NCBI GenBank assembly: GCA_001724855.1
Contig: MEED01000008.1
Span: forward strand, 117,938 to 181,937
Direction: 5' to 3'
Source of the DNA: Lautropia sp. SCN 69-89
GTDB taxonomy: Bacteria; Pseudomonadota; Gammaproteobacteria; Burkholderiales; Burkholderiaceae_E
DNA length: 64,000 nt
The translations under genes and the position numbers were made by a program. Under the pieces are notes generated by a model. It had not been told where the DNA came from and searched no databases. It saw only the letters and a program-made list of their open reading frames with translations. Of this stretch, positions 47,457-57,656 are shown piece by piece (the stretch's first letter is position 1; each line of letters opens with the position of its first letter).

Positions 47457-50402
47457 TCAGGCCGCGGCCTTCTCGATCTGGCAGATCGTCGTCTTGGTCT
47501 CCTGCATCATCGTGACCGAGTCGTAGCCGTAGGTCGTGGCGGTGTTGACGGCCTCGCCGCGCACCACCGGGGCGGCCCCCTCCGGATAGAACTCCTTCAG
47601 GTCGCGCCCCTGCCACCAGCCTGCGAAGTGGAACGGCATCCACGCAGTGTCGGGCCCGACGCGCTCGGTGACCAGCGCCTTGACCTTCAGCCGCGCTCCC
47701 GTGGGCGTGGACAGCCACACGTACTCGCCGTTGCGGATGCCGCGGTCATTGGCTGCACGCGGGTTGATCTCGACGAACGCGTCCTGCTGCAGTTCGGCCA
47801 GCCACGGGTTGGAGCGGGTTTCGTCGCCGCCACCCTCGTATTCGGTCAGCCGCCCGCTCGACAGGATCAGCGGGAACTTCTCGTAGAGCTTCTCCTCGAC
47901 GTTCTTCTGCTGCAGCGACTTGTACAGCGTCGGCATGCGCCAGAACTTGGTCTTGTCGTCGTGCGTCGGATACTTCGCCACCAGGTCGGGCCGCGTGCCG
48001 TAGATCGGCTCCCGGTGCAGCGGCACCGGGTCGGGGAAGTTCCAGACCACCGCGCGTGCCTTCGCGTTGCCGAAGGGGTAGCAGCCGTGCCTGGTCATCA
48101 CCACGCGGATGATTCCGCCCGACAGGTCGGTCTTCCAGTTCTTGCCTTCGGCCGCCTGCTTCTCGGCGTCGGTGAGCTCGTCCCACCAGCCGAGTTTCTT
48201 CATCAGCGCGTGGTCGAACTCCGGATAGCCGGTGTGGATGTCGGCACCCTTGGAGTAGGAGCCGTCGGCCGCCAGCAGCGAGACACCGTCGCGCTCGACG
48301 CCGAAGTTGGCGCGGAAGTTGCCGCCGCCGTCCATCACGTGCCGGTCGGTCTGGTACAGGTTCGGCGTGCCCGGATGCTTCATTTCCGGGTTGCCCCAGC
48401 ACGGCCACGGCAGGCCGAAATACTCGCCGTCGCACGGCCCGCCCTTCGCACGCAGCGTCTTCACGTCGAAGGTGGCCATGTGCTTCATGTGCAGCTTGAG
48501 CCGCTCGGGCGACTGCCCGGTGTAGCCGATCGTCCAGATGCCGCGGTTGATCTCGCGCAGGATCGACTCGGGCTCGGGCTCGTGCCACTCGATACCGTGC
48601 TTGTTCACGGTGATCATCTTGTAGTTCTTCGACAGCTGCTCGCCGAAACCGAGCCGCTCCGCGAAGGCCTGCATGATGGTGTGATCGGGCATCGACTCGA
48701 ACAGCGGCTCGATCACGCGCTCGCGCCATTGCAGCGAGCGGTTCGACGCGGTCGCCGACCCCGAGGTCTCGAGTTGCGTCGCCGCCGGCAGCAGGTAGAC
48801 CGAGCGATTCGGGTTGACGTCCTTCGGATCGCTGGTCAGCGCGGCCATCGCGGCGGTGGCCGACGGGTACGGATCGACCACGACCAGCAGGTCGAGCTTG
48901 TCCATCGCCTTTTTCATGTCGAGGCCGCGCGTCTGCGAGTTCGGCGCATGCCCCCAATAGACGACGCCACGCAGGCTCGACGGCTGGTCGAGCGTGTCCT
49001 TGGCGCCAAGCACGCCGTCGCACCAGCGCGAGACCGTGATGCCGGGCTTTTCCATCATGCCCGGGGCGAACTGGTTCTTGATCCAGTCGTAGTCGACCCC
49101 CCACACCGCCGCAAAGTGCTTCCACGAGCCGGCAGCCACGCCGTAGTAGCCGGGCAGCGAATCGGGATTCGGGCCAATGTCGGTGGCGCCCTGCACGTTG
49201 TCGTGGCCGCGGAAGATGTTCGCGCCGCCACCCGAGACGCCGACGTTACCCAGCGCCAGCTGCAGGATGCACGAGGCGCGCACCATCGCGTTGCCGATCG
49301 AGTGCTGGGTCTGGCCCATGCACCAGACGATGGTCGAGGGCCGGTTCTTCGCCATCATCTCGGCCACGCGCGCCAGTTGCTCGCCCGGCACGCCGCTGGC
49401 CTCCTCGACCGCCTCGGGCGTCCACTTGGCAAGCACCTCCTCCCGGACCTTGTCCATCCCGTAGACGCGGTCGTTGATGTACTTCGTGTCTTCCCAGCCG
49501 TTCTTGAAGATGTGGTACAGGATGCCGAACAGCACCGGGATGTCGGTGCCCGAGCGGAAGCGCACGTACTCGTCGGCCTTGGCCGCGGTGCGGGTACGGC
49601 GCGGATCGCAGACGATCATCTTCGCGCCGTTCTCCTTGGCGTGCAGCATGTGCACCATCGACACCGGGTGCGCCTCGGCGGCGTTCGAGCCGATGTACAA
49701 CGCGCACTTCGTGTTCTGCATGTCGTTGTACGAGTTCGTCATCGCGCCGTAGCCCCAGGTGTTGGCCACGCCGGAGACTGTCGTCGAGTGGCAGATGCGC
49801 GCCTGGTGGTCCATGTTGTTCGTGCCGAAGAACGACACGAACTTGCGCATCAGGTACGACTGCTCGTTGCTATGCTTGGACGAACCGATCCAGAAGGTCG
49901 CGTCCGGGCCGGATTCCTTCCTGATCTGCAGCAGCTTCGCGCTGATCTCGTCGAGCGCCTGCTTCCAGCTGATCCGCTGGTACTTGCCGTCGACCAGCTT
50001 CATCGGCGTCTTGAGCCGGTACTCGCCATGGCCGTGCTCGCGGATCGACGCGCCCTTCGCGCAGTGACCGCCCAGGCTGATCGGCGAGTCGAACACCGGC
50101 TCCTGGCGCACCCAGACGCCGTTCTCCACGACCGCGTCGATCGCACAGCCCACCGAACAGTGCGTACAGACGGTGCGCTTGACCTCGATCTTCGTCGCAC
50201 TCGCCTGCTGGGCCTCGGCCTTGCCGATCATGTCGAACGACAGCGCGCCGGCGGCCGCACCGGCGCCGATGCCGATACCCGAGCGCTTCAGGAAGCTGCG
50301 ACGGTCCATCGTGCTCGCGAGTGCCGAGCGCACGCCCCGTGCCAGGCTCGCCGTCAATCCACCGGGCGCCGCGGTGGCGCCGGATCTACGCTGCAGTTGC
50401 AT
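47457..50402 (-). CDS. fdhA: Formate dehydrogenase alpha subunit (molybdopterin, cysteine type)
   Basis: This is the catalytic subunit that oxidises formate to CO2 in the periplasm. The 981-residue protein has a twin-arginine signal (DRRSFLKRSGIGIGAGAAAG, about 33-52), a 4Fe-4S motif CTHCSVGC near 84, and the molybdenum ligand Cys in DHQARICHSTTVSG near 206, where some homologues carry selenocysteine. His follows it, as expected. No in-frame TGA is present. The C-terminal domain (about 820-981) closes the cofactor pocket. The ATG at 50402 gives the long N-terminus usual in betaproteobacteria. Confidence 0.95.
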   Translation of the reverse strand: MQLQRRSGATAAPGGLTASLARGVRSALASTMDRRSFLKRSGIGIGAGAAAGALSFDMIGKAEAQQASATKIEVKRTVCTHCSVGCAIDAVVENGVWVRQEPVFDSPISLGGHCAKGASIREHGHGEYRLKTPMKLVDGKYQRISWKQALDEISAKLLQIRKESGPDATFWIGSSKHSNEQSYLMRKFVSFFGTNNMDHQARICHSTTVSGVANTWGYGAMTNSYNDMQNTKCALYIGSNAAEAHPVSMVHMLHAKENGAKMIVCDPRRTRTAAKADEYVRFRSGTDIPVLFGILYHIFKNGWEDTKYINDRVYGMDKVREEVLAKWTPEAVEEASGVPGEQLARVAEMMAKNRPSTIVWCMGQTQHSIGNAMVRASCILQLALGNVGVSGGGANIFRGHDNVQGATDIGPNPDSLPGYYGVAAGSWKHFAAVWGVDYDWIKNQFAPGMMEKPGITVSRWCDGVLGAKDTLDQPSSLRGVVYWGHAPNSQTRGLDMKKAMDKLDLLVVVDPYPSATAAMAALTSDPKDVNPNRSVYLLPAATQLETSGSATASNRSLQWRERVIEPLFESMPDHTIMQAFAERLGFGEQLSKNYKMITVNKHGIEWHEPEPESILREINRGIWTIGYTGQSPERLKLHMKHMATFDVKTLRAKGGPCDGEYFGLPWPCWGNPEMKHPGTPNLYQTDRHVMDGGGNFRANFGVERDGVSLLAADGSYSKGADIHTGYPEFDHALMKKLGWWDELTDAEKQAAEGKNWKTDLSGGIIRVVMTRHGCYPFGNAKARAVVWNFPDPVPLHREPIYGTRPDLVAKYPTHDDKTKFWRMPTLYKSLQQKNVEEKLYEKFPLILSSGRLTEYEGGGDETRSNPWLAELQQDAFVEINPRAANDRGIRNGEYVWLSTPTGARLKVKALVTERVGPDTAWMPFHFAGWWQGRDLKEFYPEGAAPVVRGEAVNTATTYGYDSVTMMQETKTTICQIEKAAA

Positions 50403-50431
50403 GCCGTGTCTCCTCGTTGTCGGCCAGATGC

Positions 50432-50653
50432 TCAGACGGTGGTGCTGCGGTAGTAGCGCCGGACATGGTCGGTGACGTGATAGCCGCCGCCGCCCCGCTC
50501 GTGCGTCTGCGGTTTCGTTTCGGCCGTCGTCCCCTGCGCCGCGCCGCCCCGGGTGGCGACCACGGCGGCGCCCGCCGCGCCGGCCAGCCCCGCGCCCATC
50601 AGGAAGCCCCTGCGTCCGGCAACGGTCTTGTTCGATGTCTTCTCGCGATTCAT
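50432..50653 (-). CDS. Small twin-arginine formate dehydrogenase-associated protein
   Basis: The product has 73 residues. AGRRGFLMGAGLAGAAGAAVVATRG is a twin-arginine signal, and the end GGGGYHVTDHVRRYYRSTTV is conserved in small proteins found in formate dehydrogenase operons. The ATG at 50653 is preferred to an in-frame upstream ATG inside the torD-like gene. It lies 29 bases from fdhA. The role is unknown; it may help export of the enzyme. Confidence 0.85.
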   Translation of the reverse strand: MNREKTSNKTVAGRRGFLMGAGLAGAAGAAVVATRGGAAQGTTAETKPQTHERGGGGYHVTDHVRRYYRSTTV

Positions 50654-50678
50654 CGGATCACTCCTTGTGGGCCATTCG

Positions 50679-51317
50679 TTACGGAGAGTCGAAATCGAAA
50701 CCCTGCCGCTCGACTGCGAGGAATTCGCGCAGCAGCCGGCCGGCATGCTTGTAGAAATCGGTGACGCCGCTGTGCTCGATCGTGTCGGCCAGCGACTCGT
50801 ACCAGGGCGCCACGAACCTGGAAAAGAACGCGCGCTGCGCCGGGTAGTCGCGCGCCGGGCCGGCGTCGCCGGCGATCAGCCAGGCCATCGTCTCGCACAG
50901 TGCGGACAGGTGGTCTTCGGTTTCGCCGATCTCGGCGCGGCGCGACAGCCCGAGGCCGGCGAGGTGCTCGCGCAACTCGATCAGCGGCCGGTCGTTCAGG
51001 AAACCGCTGAGGTGGTACGACGCGTACGGGATCACGTCGGCCTTGCCCACGCCGACGAAGGCGGTGTCGAACTCCTCGCGCACTGCACCCGCGTCGGCCT
51101 GCGCACAGGCACGGGCAAAGTCGTTCCAGGCACGGCCGAGCGGACTTTCGTCGTCGGCCGATTCGTCCCCGCCGTGGGTCGACGCGATCGCCGTCAGCCA
51201 TTGCGCCGACGGGGGCGCGCGAAACAGGGTCGCGAACAGGCCATACCAGCGCGCGCGCGCCGCGTCCTCGGGTGCGACGGCGGCGAGGTCGACCGCAATG
51301 GGCGTCGCGGCGCTCAT
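50679..51317 (-). CDS. TorD/DmsD-family chaperone
   Basis: These chaperones bind twin-arginine signals and help insert the molybdenum cofactor. The 212-residue product is helical, with RARWYGLFATLFRAPPSAQWL near residue 21, EFDTAFVGVGKADVIPYASYHLSGFLNDRPL near 80 and RFVAPWYESLADTI near 170, the family's layout. It overlaps the iron-sulfur protein gene by 4 bases (ATGA). The client is most likely FdhA. Confidence 0.88.
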   Translation of the reverse strand: MSAATPIAVDLAAVAPEDAARARWYGLFATLFRAPPSAQWLTAIASTHGGDESADDESPLGRAWNDFARACAQADAGAVREEFDTAFVGVGKADVIPYASYHLSGFLNDRPLIELREHLAGLGLSRRAEIGETEDHLSALCETMAWLIAGDAGPARDYPAQRAFFSRFVAPWYESLADTIEHSGVTDFYKHAGRLLREFLAVERQGFDFDSP

Positions 51318-53524
51318 GACGGCCTGCCCCCGGTGTAGTCGAAGACCGTCGACTCCGACGCGTTCGAGACCATGTCGACCACACGACAGTCGGCGCACAT
51401 CTGCAGGCGCCGCGTGGCCTCGCCGCCGAACATCGAGTGGCCCGCGAGGCGACCGAGCATGCGGTCGATCATCTGGCGCGTGCCGAACGGCTTGCCACAC
51501 GAAATGCAGGCGAACGGCTGCGCCTCGTTGAGTACTACCGGTGTTCGTGTCTCCTCGGTGAACACGTACCTCGGCTCCAGCGTGATCGCCTGCTCGGGAC
51601 AGGTCTTCAGGCACAGGCCGCACTGCACGCAATTGCGTTCGATGAACCGCAGTTGCGGCGAATCGGGGTTGTCGAGCAGCGCCGATTCAGGACAGGCACC
51701 TATGCATGCCAAACATAAGGTACATGCATCACGATCGACCTTCAAGGCACCGAAAGGCGCGCCGGCCGCAAGCGGCACGCTTTGCGGCACCGTCACGCCG
51801 CTCGATCTGGCCGCATCGACGAGATGGTCGAGCGCGAACTCGATCGAGCGCCGCTTGTCCTCCGACAGTGCGAACGTTGCCGGCCGCTCAATACCCATGA
51901 CGGGTTCGAGGTCGAAGAGTGCGTCGGACCAGTTCGGGTCGGCGCCGTCGATCACCGCGAAATGCCTGCCGCGATGGCCCAGCGCGGCCAGCAGTTCCTG
52001 CGCGATCGCGAACTGCCCCTCGGTCGCCTCGCGATATTGCGGCGCGATGCCCGGGCTCGCCAGCACCACCACCTGGCTCGCGCCGAACGCGATCGCCGAC
52101 AGCGCGAGGTCGATGCCGAACGAGCCGACGTGATGCACCGCCAGCGGAATCACGCGTGCCGGCAGCCCGCGCCCCGGCGGCGCGGCGCTGGCGGGGCCGC
52201 GCAGCCGCCCGGCCGGACGCGCGAGCGCCTCGATCAGCGCCTTGCCGGCTTCGCCGTCGTGCACGAGCAGGCACGCGTCGCGGCCGCCGCGGTCGCGATA
52301 CGCGGCCAGGCCGTGGCGGATCTGCGTGCCCAGCCGCATCGGTGTCGGATACGCATAGCTGATCGCCCCCGACGGGCATACCGTGGTGCAGCCGCCGCAG
52401 CCCATGCACAGGTGTGGCTCGACGCGAATGATGTCGCCCGCCGACTCGATCGCGCGCGTGGAACAGACTTCGATGCAGGCGTTGCAGCCTTCGATGCCGT
52501 TGCGCCCGTGCGCGCACAGCTTCTCGCGATAGCGGAAGAACTTCGGCTTCTCGAATTCGCCCACCATCGCGACCAGTCGTAGCGCCTGTTCCATGCGCGC
52601 CGACTCGTCGCGACCGGGATGGAAATAGCCCTGCGGCGGCTGGTGCACGTCGAAGGCCGCGCCGGCACGGCTCATCAGCGGACAGCTCTCGCACATGCCG
52701 GACTGCGGCGCCGCCTTGCAGTCGAACATCGAGGTTTCGCGCAGGTCGAAGACCAGGTCGAACTTCTCGGTGCGCTCGCGCTCGGCACGCGTGAAGTCGA
52801 TTGCACCGACCTCGCCGCAGGCGGCGACACAGGCACGGTGAGAACGGCAGCGCAGCGTGTCGACCTGGAAGTCGGCGCCGATCGCGCCCTCCGGACAGGC
52901 CTCGATACACGCGCCGCAACGCACGCAGGCATCGAGATCGATCGGGTTGTCCAGCCGCCAGCGCGCCTCGAATTCGCCGAGCCAGCCGGTGAGCGAAAGC
53001 AGCGTTCCGGACAGGATCGGCCAGTCGCGCGAAGCGGGCAGCGCGGCCCCGCGCGAGCGGGTCATCAGCACGGTGACCGAGAGCTGGCCCGCGAGGCGAC
53101 CGGCCCACTCGAGCGCATCGGGTCCTTCGCCGACCACCAGCACCCGGCCCGACGAGCGGTACGAAACCGCCGGCACCGGATCGATGCCGGCCACCGCGGC
53201 CATGGCGACCAGCGCCGCGATCTTCGGGCCTGCGGCCGCGCCCTGCTCGCCCCAGCCGGCCTGCTCGCGGATATTGACGAAGCGGATCGGCGCCGCGGCA
53301 CCGCGAGCGCCGGCGATCTCCGAGAACAACGCCGACTCCTGGGTGCAGGTGACCAGGAGATCGTCGGTGCCTTCGAGTTCGTCGAGGAAGCGGGAGACTT
53401 CGCGCCGGCACAGTTCGCGCGCCACCGGCAGCGCCTTCACCGGAACGGGGAACGCCCGTCCGAGCGCGGCGCTATCGAGCGCGATGGTGCCGTTGCAGTT
53501 GCATGCGAGGAGCCTGGTCTTCAC
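51314..53524 (-). CDS. Multi-cluster 4Fe-4S protein of the formate dehydrogenase operon
   Basis: The 736-residue protein has six ferredoxin-type motifs in three pairs: CVRCGACIEACP (about 200) with CRSHRACVAAC, CNACIEVC with CMGCGGCTTVCP (about 350-385), and CTLCLACIGACP with CVQCGLCLKTCP (about 600-640). A C-terminal CISCGKPFG and CADC form a further metal site. A Rossmann-like segment (SGRVLVVGEGPDALEWAGRL) lies near 125. It is common in betaproteobacterial fdh clusters; it may deliver electrons or help assembly. The codons around the third pair (51690-51740) are AT-rich and rare for this window. Confidence 0.88.
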   Translation of the reverse strand: MKTRLLACNCNGTIALDSAALGRAFPVPVKALPVARELCRREVSRFLDELEGTDDLLVTCTQESALFSEIAGARGAAAPIRFVNIREQAGWGEQGAAAGPKIAALVAMAAVAGIDPVPAVSYRSSGRVLVVGEGPDALEWAGRLAGQLSVTVLMTRSRGAALPASRDWPILSGTLLSLTGWLGEFEARWRLDNPIDLDACVRCGACIEACPEGAIGADFQVDTLRCRSHRACVAACGEVGAIDFTRAERERTEKFDLVFDLRETSMFDCKAAPQSGMCESCPLMSRAGAAFDVHQPPQGYFHPGRDESARMEQALRLVAMVGEFEKPKFFRYREKLCAHGRNGIEGCNACIEVCSTRAIESAGDIIRVEPHLCMGCGGCTTVCPSGAISYAYPTPMRLGTQIRHGLAAYRDRGGRDACLLVHDGEAGKALIEALARPAGRLRGPASAAPPGRGLPARVIPLAVHHVGSFGIDLALSAIAFGASQVVVLASPGIAPQYREATEGQFAIAQELLAALGHRGRHFAVIDGADPNWSDALFDLEPVMGIERPATFALSEDKRRSIEFALDHLVDAARSSGVTVPQSVPLAAGAPFGALKVDRDACTLCLACIGACPESALLDNPDSPQLRFIERNCVQCGLCLKTCPEQAITLEPRYVFTEETRTPVVLNEAQPFACISCGKPFGTRQMIDRMLGRLAGHSMFGGEATRRLQMCADCRVVDMVSNASESTVFDYTGGRPS

Positions 53525-53569
53525 TGCGGCGATTCCTTCGGCCCGATGGGCGCGGCACCGCCGAATATA

Positions 53570-54379
53570 TCAGTACCTATGCAATTTCGAGCATGGGTCC
53601 GTGTCGGTTCCAGGGCCGGATGCGCGAGCAGCGGAGTCGTCCGTTGCGGGCGCCTCGCAGGCTTGCGCCGCCTCGCCGCCCCGCAGCCCGGCGGCCTGCG
53701 CTTCCCGGCTGTCGGCTGCAGCGCCGCCTGCGCCATGCCCTGCCGCTGCATCCGCCGATGCGACGCGTTGCGCATCGGGCAGCGCGTCGGCGGCCCTGTC
53801 GTCGTCGCGGTCGGCAGGGCCCCCGGGCAGGTTCCCGGACAGCTCCCCGGCCAGGCGCGGCGCGTGCGCTTCGATCAGGCGCGCGAGCAGTGGCGGCGGG
53901 ATCGGCTCGGTCTTGCCGTAGTCGTCGATGTAGACGTCCAGGCCATCCATCACGTTGAACTGCGGGTCTGCGAACAGGCGCTTGAGCGCCGCGTTACGCG
54001 TTGCCGAATCGGTGCCCGCGCGCATGAACGGCCGGAAATCGGACTCGGGGGTCAGCGATTCGACCGGCGGCAGCGCCGCCTCGACCGCTGCCGGATCGGG
54101 CTCGCGATCGCTCGCCGCGGGCGAAACCGATGCCGAGTTCGCTGCGGGTGATGCCGACGCCGAGCCTGCTGCGGGTGATGCCGACGCCGAACCTGCTGCG
54201 GGCGATGCCTGCGGCCGGACGGGATGGCGATCTGCATCCGGTGCGGCATCGGCCACCGGCGGCACGCCCGGCGTCGCCGCTGCGTCGTTCGCATCGCCGG
54301 AACCGGCTGCGCCCTGCTCGCGACTGCGTTGCTTGAGCCGCGACCAGCGCGCGAGAAAACCGGCGTCGCGTTCGCTCAT
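53570..54379 (-). CDS. DUF3306 domain protein
   Basis: The 269-residue product starts MSERDAGFLARWSRLKQRSRE, the DUF3306 opening, and has ESDFRPFMRAGTDSATRNAALKRLFADPQFNVMDGLDVYIDDYGK near 115-160. A Ser/Ala/Pro repeat region (about 57-87) and a long Ala/Asp-rich tail surround the core. The ATG at 54379 overlaps the DUF3305 gene by 4 bases. The two occur together in formate dehydrogenase clusters; function unknown. Confidence 0.85.
   Translation of the reverse strand: MSERDAGFLARWSRLKQRSREQGAAGSGDANDAAATPGVPPVADAAPDADRHPVRPQASPAAGSASASPAAGSASASPAANSASVSPAASDREPDPAAVEAALPPVESLTPESDFRPFMRAGTDSATRNAALKRLFADPQFNVMDGLDVYIDDYGKTEPIPPPLLARLIEAHAPRLAGELSGNLPGGPADRDDDRAADALPDAQRVASADAAAGHGAGGAAADSREAQAAGLRGGEAAQACEAPATDDSAARASGPGTDTDPCSKLHRY
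54141..54209 (-). repeat. 27-bp tandem repeat in the DUF3306 gene
   Basis: Two full units (54141-54167 and 54168-54194) and a partial third encode AGSASASPA repeats of nine residues. The frame is kept. It is the low-complexity linker after the N-terminal helix. Confidence 0.8.
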
Positions 54380-54966
54380 CGATCGGCCTTGCCCGGTCGA
54401 TCGGGGTTTTCCCCGAGATCCGCCGATCCGGCCGGCTTCGGCGCGTGGATCGCCCGCTCGCGCTCGGCCATCGCCTCGTATTCGTTGCGATGCATGAACG
54501 ACGGCCGGTTGCCCTTGCGCTTGCGGCCCTTCTCGGGCACGTAGTGCAAGGTCGTGTACTCGGCCACCCACGACTGCATCGGCTCGGGCATCGGCACCGG
54601 ATCGACGCGCTCGCCGCCGTCCATCCAGCGGCCCGCTTCGTTGTAGCTGGCGGTCACCGCCAGCGCATGAGGCGGGGTCGGATCGCCCTCGGCGATCACG
54701 CCCGAATCGTCGGCAGGCATCCGCCAGAGCACGAAGATCGACGGATGCTCGGTGGTGAGGTTCAGGTAGTAGCCTTCGGTCTCGTCGAGCGTCAGGCGCA
54801 CCGCCAGCGGCGAATCGGCTGCGGCGGGCTCGATCGCGCTGGGGCGCCAGATCACCGGCTGCCACGGGCTGCCGGTTTCACGGCGCTCGAAGACGACGCG
54901 CACCGGCACCGGATCGACCTCGGTCAGCGGCTCCATCCCGGGCGGACGAAAGTCACGCTGTTCCAA
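54376..54966 (-). CDS. DUF3305 domain protein
   Basis: The 196-residue product has VRVVFERRETGSPWQPVIWRPSAI near residue 22, LTLDETEGYYLNLTTEHPSIFVLWRM near 57 and a basic C-terminal part (PEKGRKRKGNRPSFMHRNEYE). It is soluble and has no cysteine cluster. It is the first gene of the formate dehydrogenase operon as read here, starting 60 bases from moaA on the other strand. Function unknown. Confidence 0.87.
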   Translation of the reverse strand: MEQRDFRPPGMEPLTEVDPVPVRVVFERRETGSPWQPVIWRPSAIEPAAADSPLAVRLTLDETEGYYLNLTTEHPSIFVLWRMPADDSGVIAEGDPTPPHALAVTASYNEAGRWMDGGERVDPVPMPEPMQSWVAEYTTLHYVPEKGRKRKGNRPSFMHRNEYEAMAERERAIHAPKPAGSADLGENPDRPGKADR

Positions 54967-55026
54967 TGACTTCTCCGGAGCCTGGCTTGCGGATTGCTAC
55001 CATGCGGTCATCTTAGCGAATTCACC
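54967..55026. promoter_or_regulatory. Shared divergent region of the formate dehydrogenase operon and moaA
   Basis: Only 60 bases separate the DUF3305 start (minus) and the moaA start (plus), so promoters for both operons must lie here or inside the genes. I see no confident -35/-10 pair or dyad. The arrangement suggests joint control of the enzyme and its cofactor pathway. Confidence 0.45.
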
Positions 55027-56130
<1,104 letters not shown>

Positions 56131-56140
56131 GGCGCCTGCG

Positions 56141-57019
56141 ATGCCGATTCCCACCCTCACCAGCCAGGCGCGCCCGAGCACCTTCCAGGTCGAGGCGCTC
56201 AACGAACGCGGCGAAACGGTGCCCACCGCGATCGCCGGCGAGCACGCGCTGACGCTGTATCTCGACAAGCGCGAGCTGGTCACGCTGATGACGCTGGGCG
56301 CGGCCCCCGAGCACCTGGCGCTGGGCTACCTTCGCAACCAGCGACTGGTCGCCGACATCGGCGAGCTGGCCGCGGTCCAGGTCGACTGGGACACCGGGTC
56401 GGTGGCGGTCACCTCGCGTTCGCTTGCCGAGCGCGGCGTGACGATCTGGGACGACGCCGAGCGCGCCGGCGCGCTCGCCGGGCGGCTCGGCCGGCGCACC
56501 GTGACCACGGGCTGCGGCCAGGGCACGGTGTTCGGCGACCTGATGGAGGAGATCGACCGCATCGAGCTGCCGGCCGGCGCCCGCCTCAGTGAGGAGGTGC
56601 TGTACACGGTGATGGACCGCGTGCGGCGCCACGAGTCCATCTACAAGGTGGCCGGTGCGGTGCACGGCTGCGCGCTGTGCTCGAATGTGGGCGACACGCG
56701 CGGAGAGATCCTGCGCTTCGTCGAGGACGTCGGGCGGCACAACGCGGTCGACGCAATCGCCGGCTGGATGTGGCTCGAGTCGATCGACGGCGCCGACAAG
56801 ATCTTCTACACCACCGGGCGCCTCACCTCGGAGATGGTGATCAAGTGCGCGCAGATGGGCATCCCGTTCCTGCTGTCGCGCTCCGGGCTCACGCAGATGG
56901 GCTACGAGATCGCCCGGCGCGTGGGCATCACGATGGTCGGGCGCTGCCAGGGGCGGCACTACCTGCTGTTCACCGGCGGCCAGCGCTTCGTGCGCCAGCC
57001 GGTGACGGCGCTGGCGTGA
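56141..57019 (+). CDS. fdhD: Formate dehydrogenase accessory sulfurtransferase FdhD
   Basis: FdhD passes sulfur to the molybdenum cofactor and is needed for an active formate dehydrogenase. The 292-residue protein has HLALGYLRNQRLV near 58, TTGCGQGTVF with Cys near residue 125, VAGAVHGCALC near 173, EDVGRHNAVDAIAGW near 196 and FYTTGRLTSEMVIKCAQMGIPFLLSRSG. The second Cys of the usual C-x2-C pair is Gly here. It lies 10 bases after moaA. Confidence 0.93.
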   Translation: MPIPTLTSQARPSTFQVEALNERGETVPTAIAGEHALTLYLDKRELVTLMTLGAAPEHLALGYLRNQRLVADIGELAAVQVDWDTGSVAVTSRSLAERGVTIWDDAERAGALAGRLGRRTVTTGCGQGTVFGDLMEEIDRIELPAGARLSEEVLYTVMDRVRRHESIYKVAGAVHGCALCSNVGDTRGEILRFVEDVGRHNAVDAIAGWMWLESIDGADKIFYTTGRLTSEMVIKCAQMGIPFLLSRSGLTQMGYEIARRVGITMVGRCQGRHYLLFTGGQRFVRQPVTALA

Positions 57020-57042
57020 CCGCACCGGCCGGTCGCTCGCCG

Positions 57043-57654
57043 ATGCCCGCGCGCCGGATCGACCGCAGCGAGATCACCGGCATCGTGCTCGCCGGAGGGC
57101 TGGGCCGGCGCATGAGCGCCGACGGCCAGGGCGTCGACAAGGGTCTTCAGCCGTTTCGCGGCCGCCCCATGGCGCAGCATGCGATCGAGCGTCTCGCGCC
57201 GCAGGTGGCCACGCTGCTGGTCAACGCGAATCGCAACCGCGACCGCTACGCAGAATTCGGCTGGCCGGTCGTCGGCGACGCGATCGAGGGCTATGCCGGG
57301 CCGCTGGCCGGCCTGCATGCCGGCATGCGCCACGCACGCACCCGCTACGTGGTCACCGTGCCCTGCGACTCGCCGTTCCTGCCCGCCGACCTGGTCGAGC
57401 GGCTCGCCAAGGCACTGGCCGCCACGCCCGGCGCGCGCCTGGCTGTCGCGCGCACCGGCGAGCAGGCGCATCCGGTGTTCGCGCTGGTCGAGTGCTCGCT
57501 GCTCGCCGACCTCGAAGCCTTCCTCGACAGCGGCCGGCGCAAGATCGATGCCTGGTACGCACCGCTCGGCGTGGTCGAGGTCGAATTCGACGACGAGACG
57601 GCGTTTCGCAACATCAACACGCCGCAGGAATTGAGCGAACAGGAACCCGAGTGA
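57043..57654 (+). CDS. mobA: Molybdenum cofactor guanylyltransferase MobA
   Basis: MobA attaches GMP to the molybdenum cofactor, giving the bis-MGD form that formate dehydrogenase uses. The 203-residue protein has the nucleotide-binding GIVLAGGLGRRMSADGQGVDKGLQPF near residue 13, VNANRNRDRYAEFG, PLAGLHAGM and VPCDSPFLP. A GTG at 57016 overlapping the fdhD stop (GTGA) is an alternative start. Confidence 0.93.
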   Translation: MPARRIDRSEITGIVLAGGLGRRMSADGQGVDKGLQPFRGRPMAQHAIERLAPQVATLLVNANRNRDRYAEFGWPVVGDAIEGYAGPLAGLHAGMRHARTRYVVTVPCDSPFLPADLVERLAKALAATPGARLAVARTGEQAHPVFALVECSLLADLEAFLDSGRRKIDAWYAPLGVVEVEFDDETAFRNINTPQELSEQEPE

Positions 57655-57656
57655 AC

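Noticed and set aside
49780..49830. Selenocysteine codon in formate dehydrogenase
   Set aside because: The active-site codon is Cys (ICHSTT) and no in-frame TGA or SECIS-type hairpin is needed.
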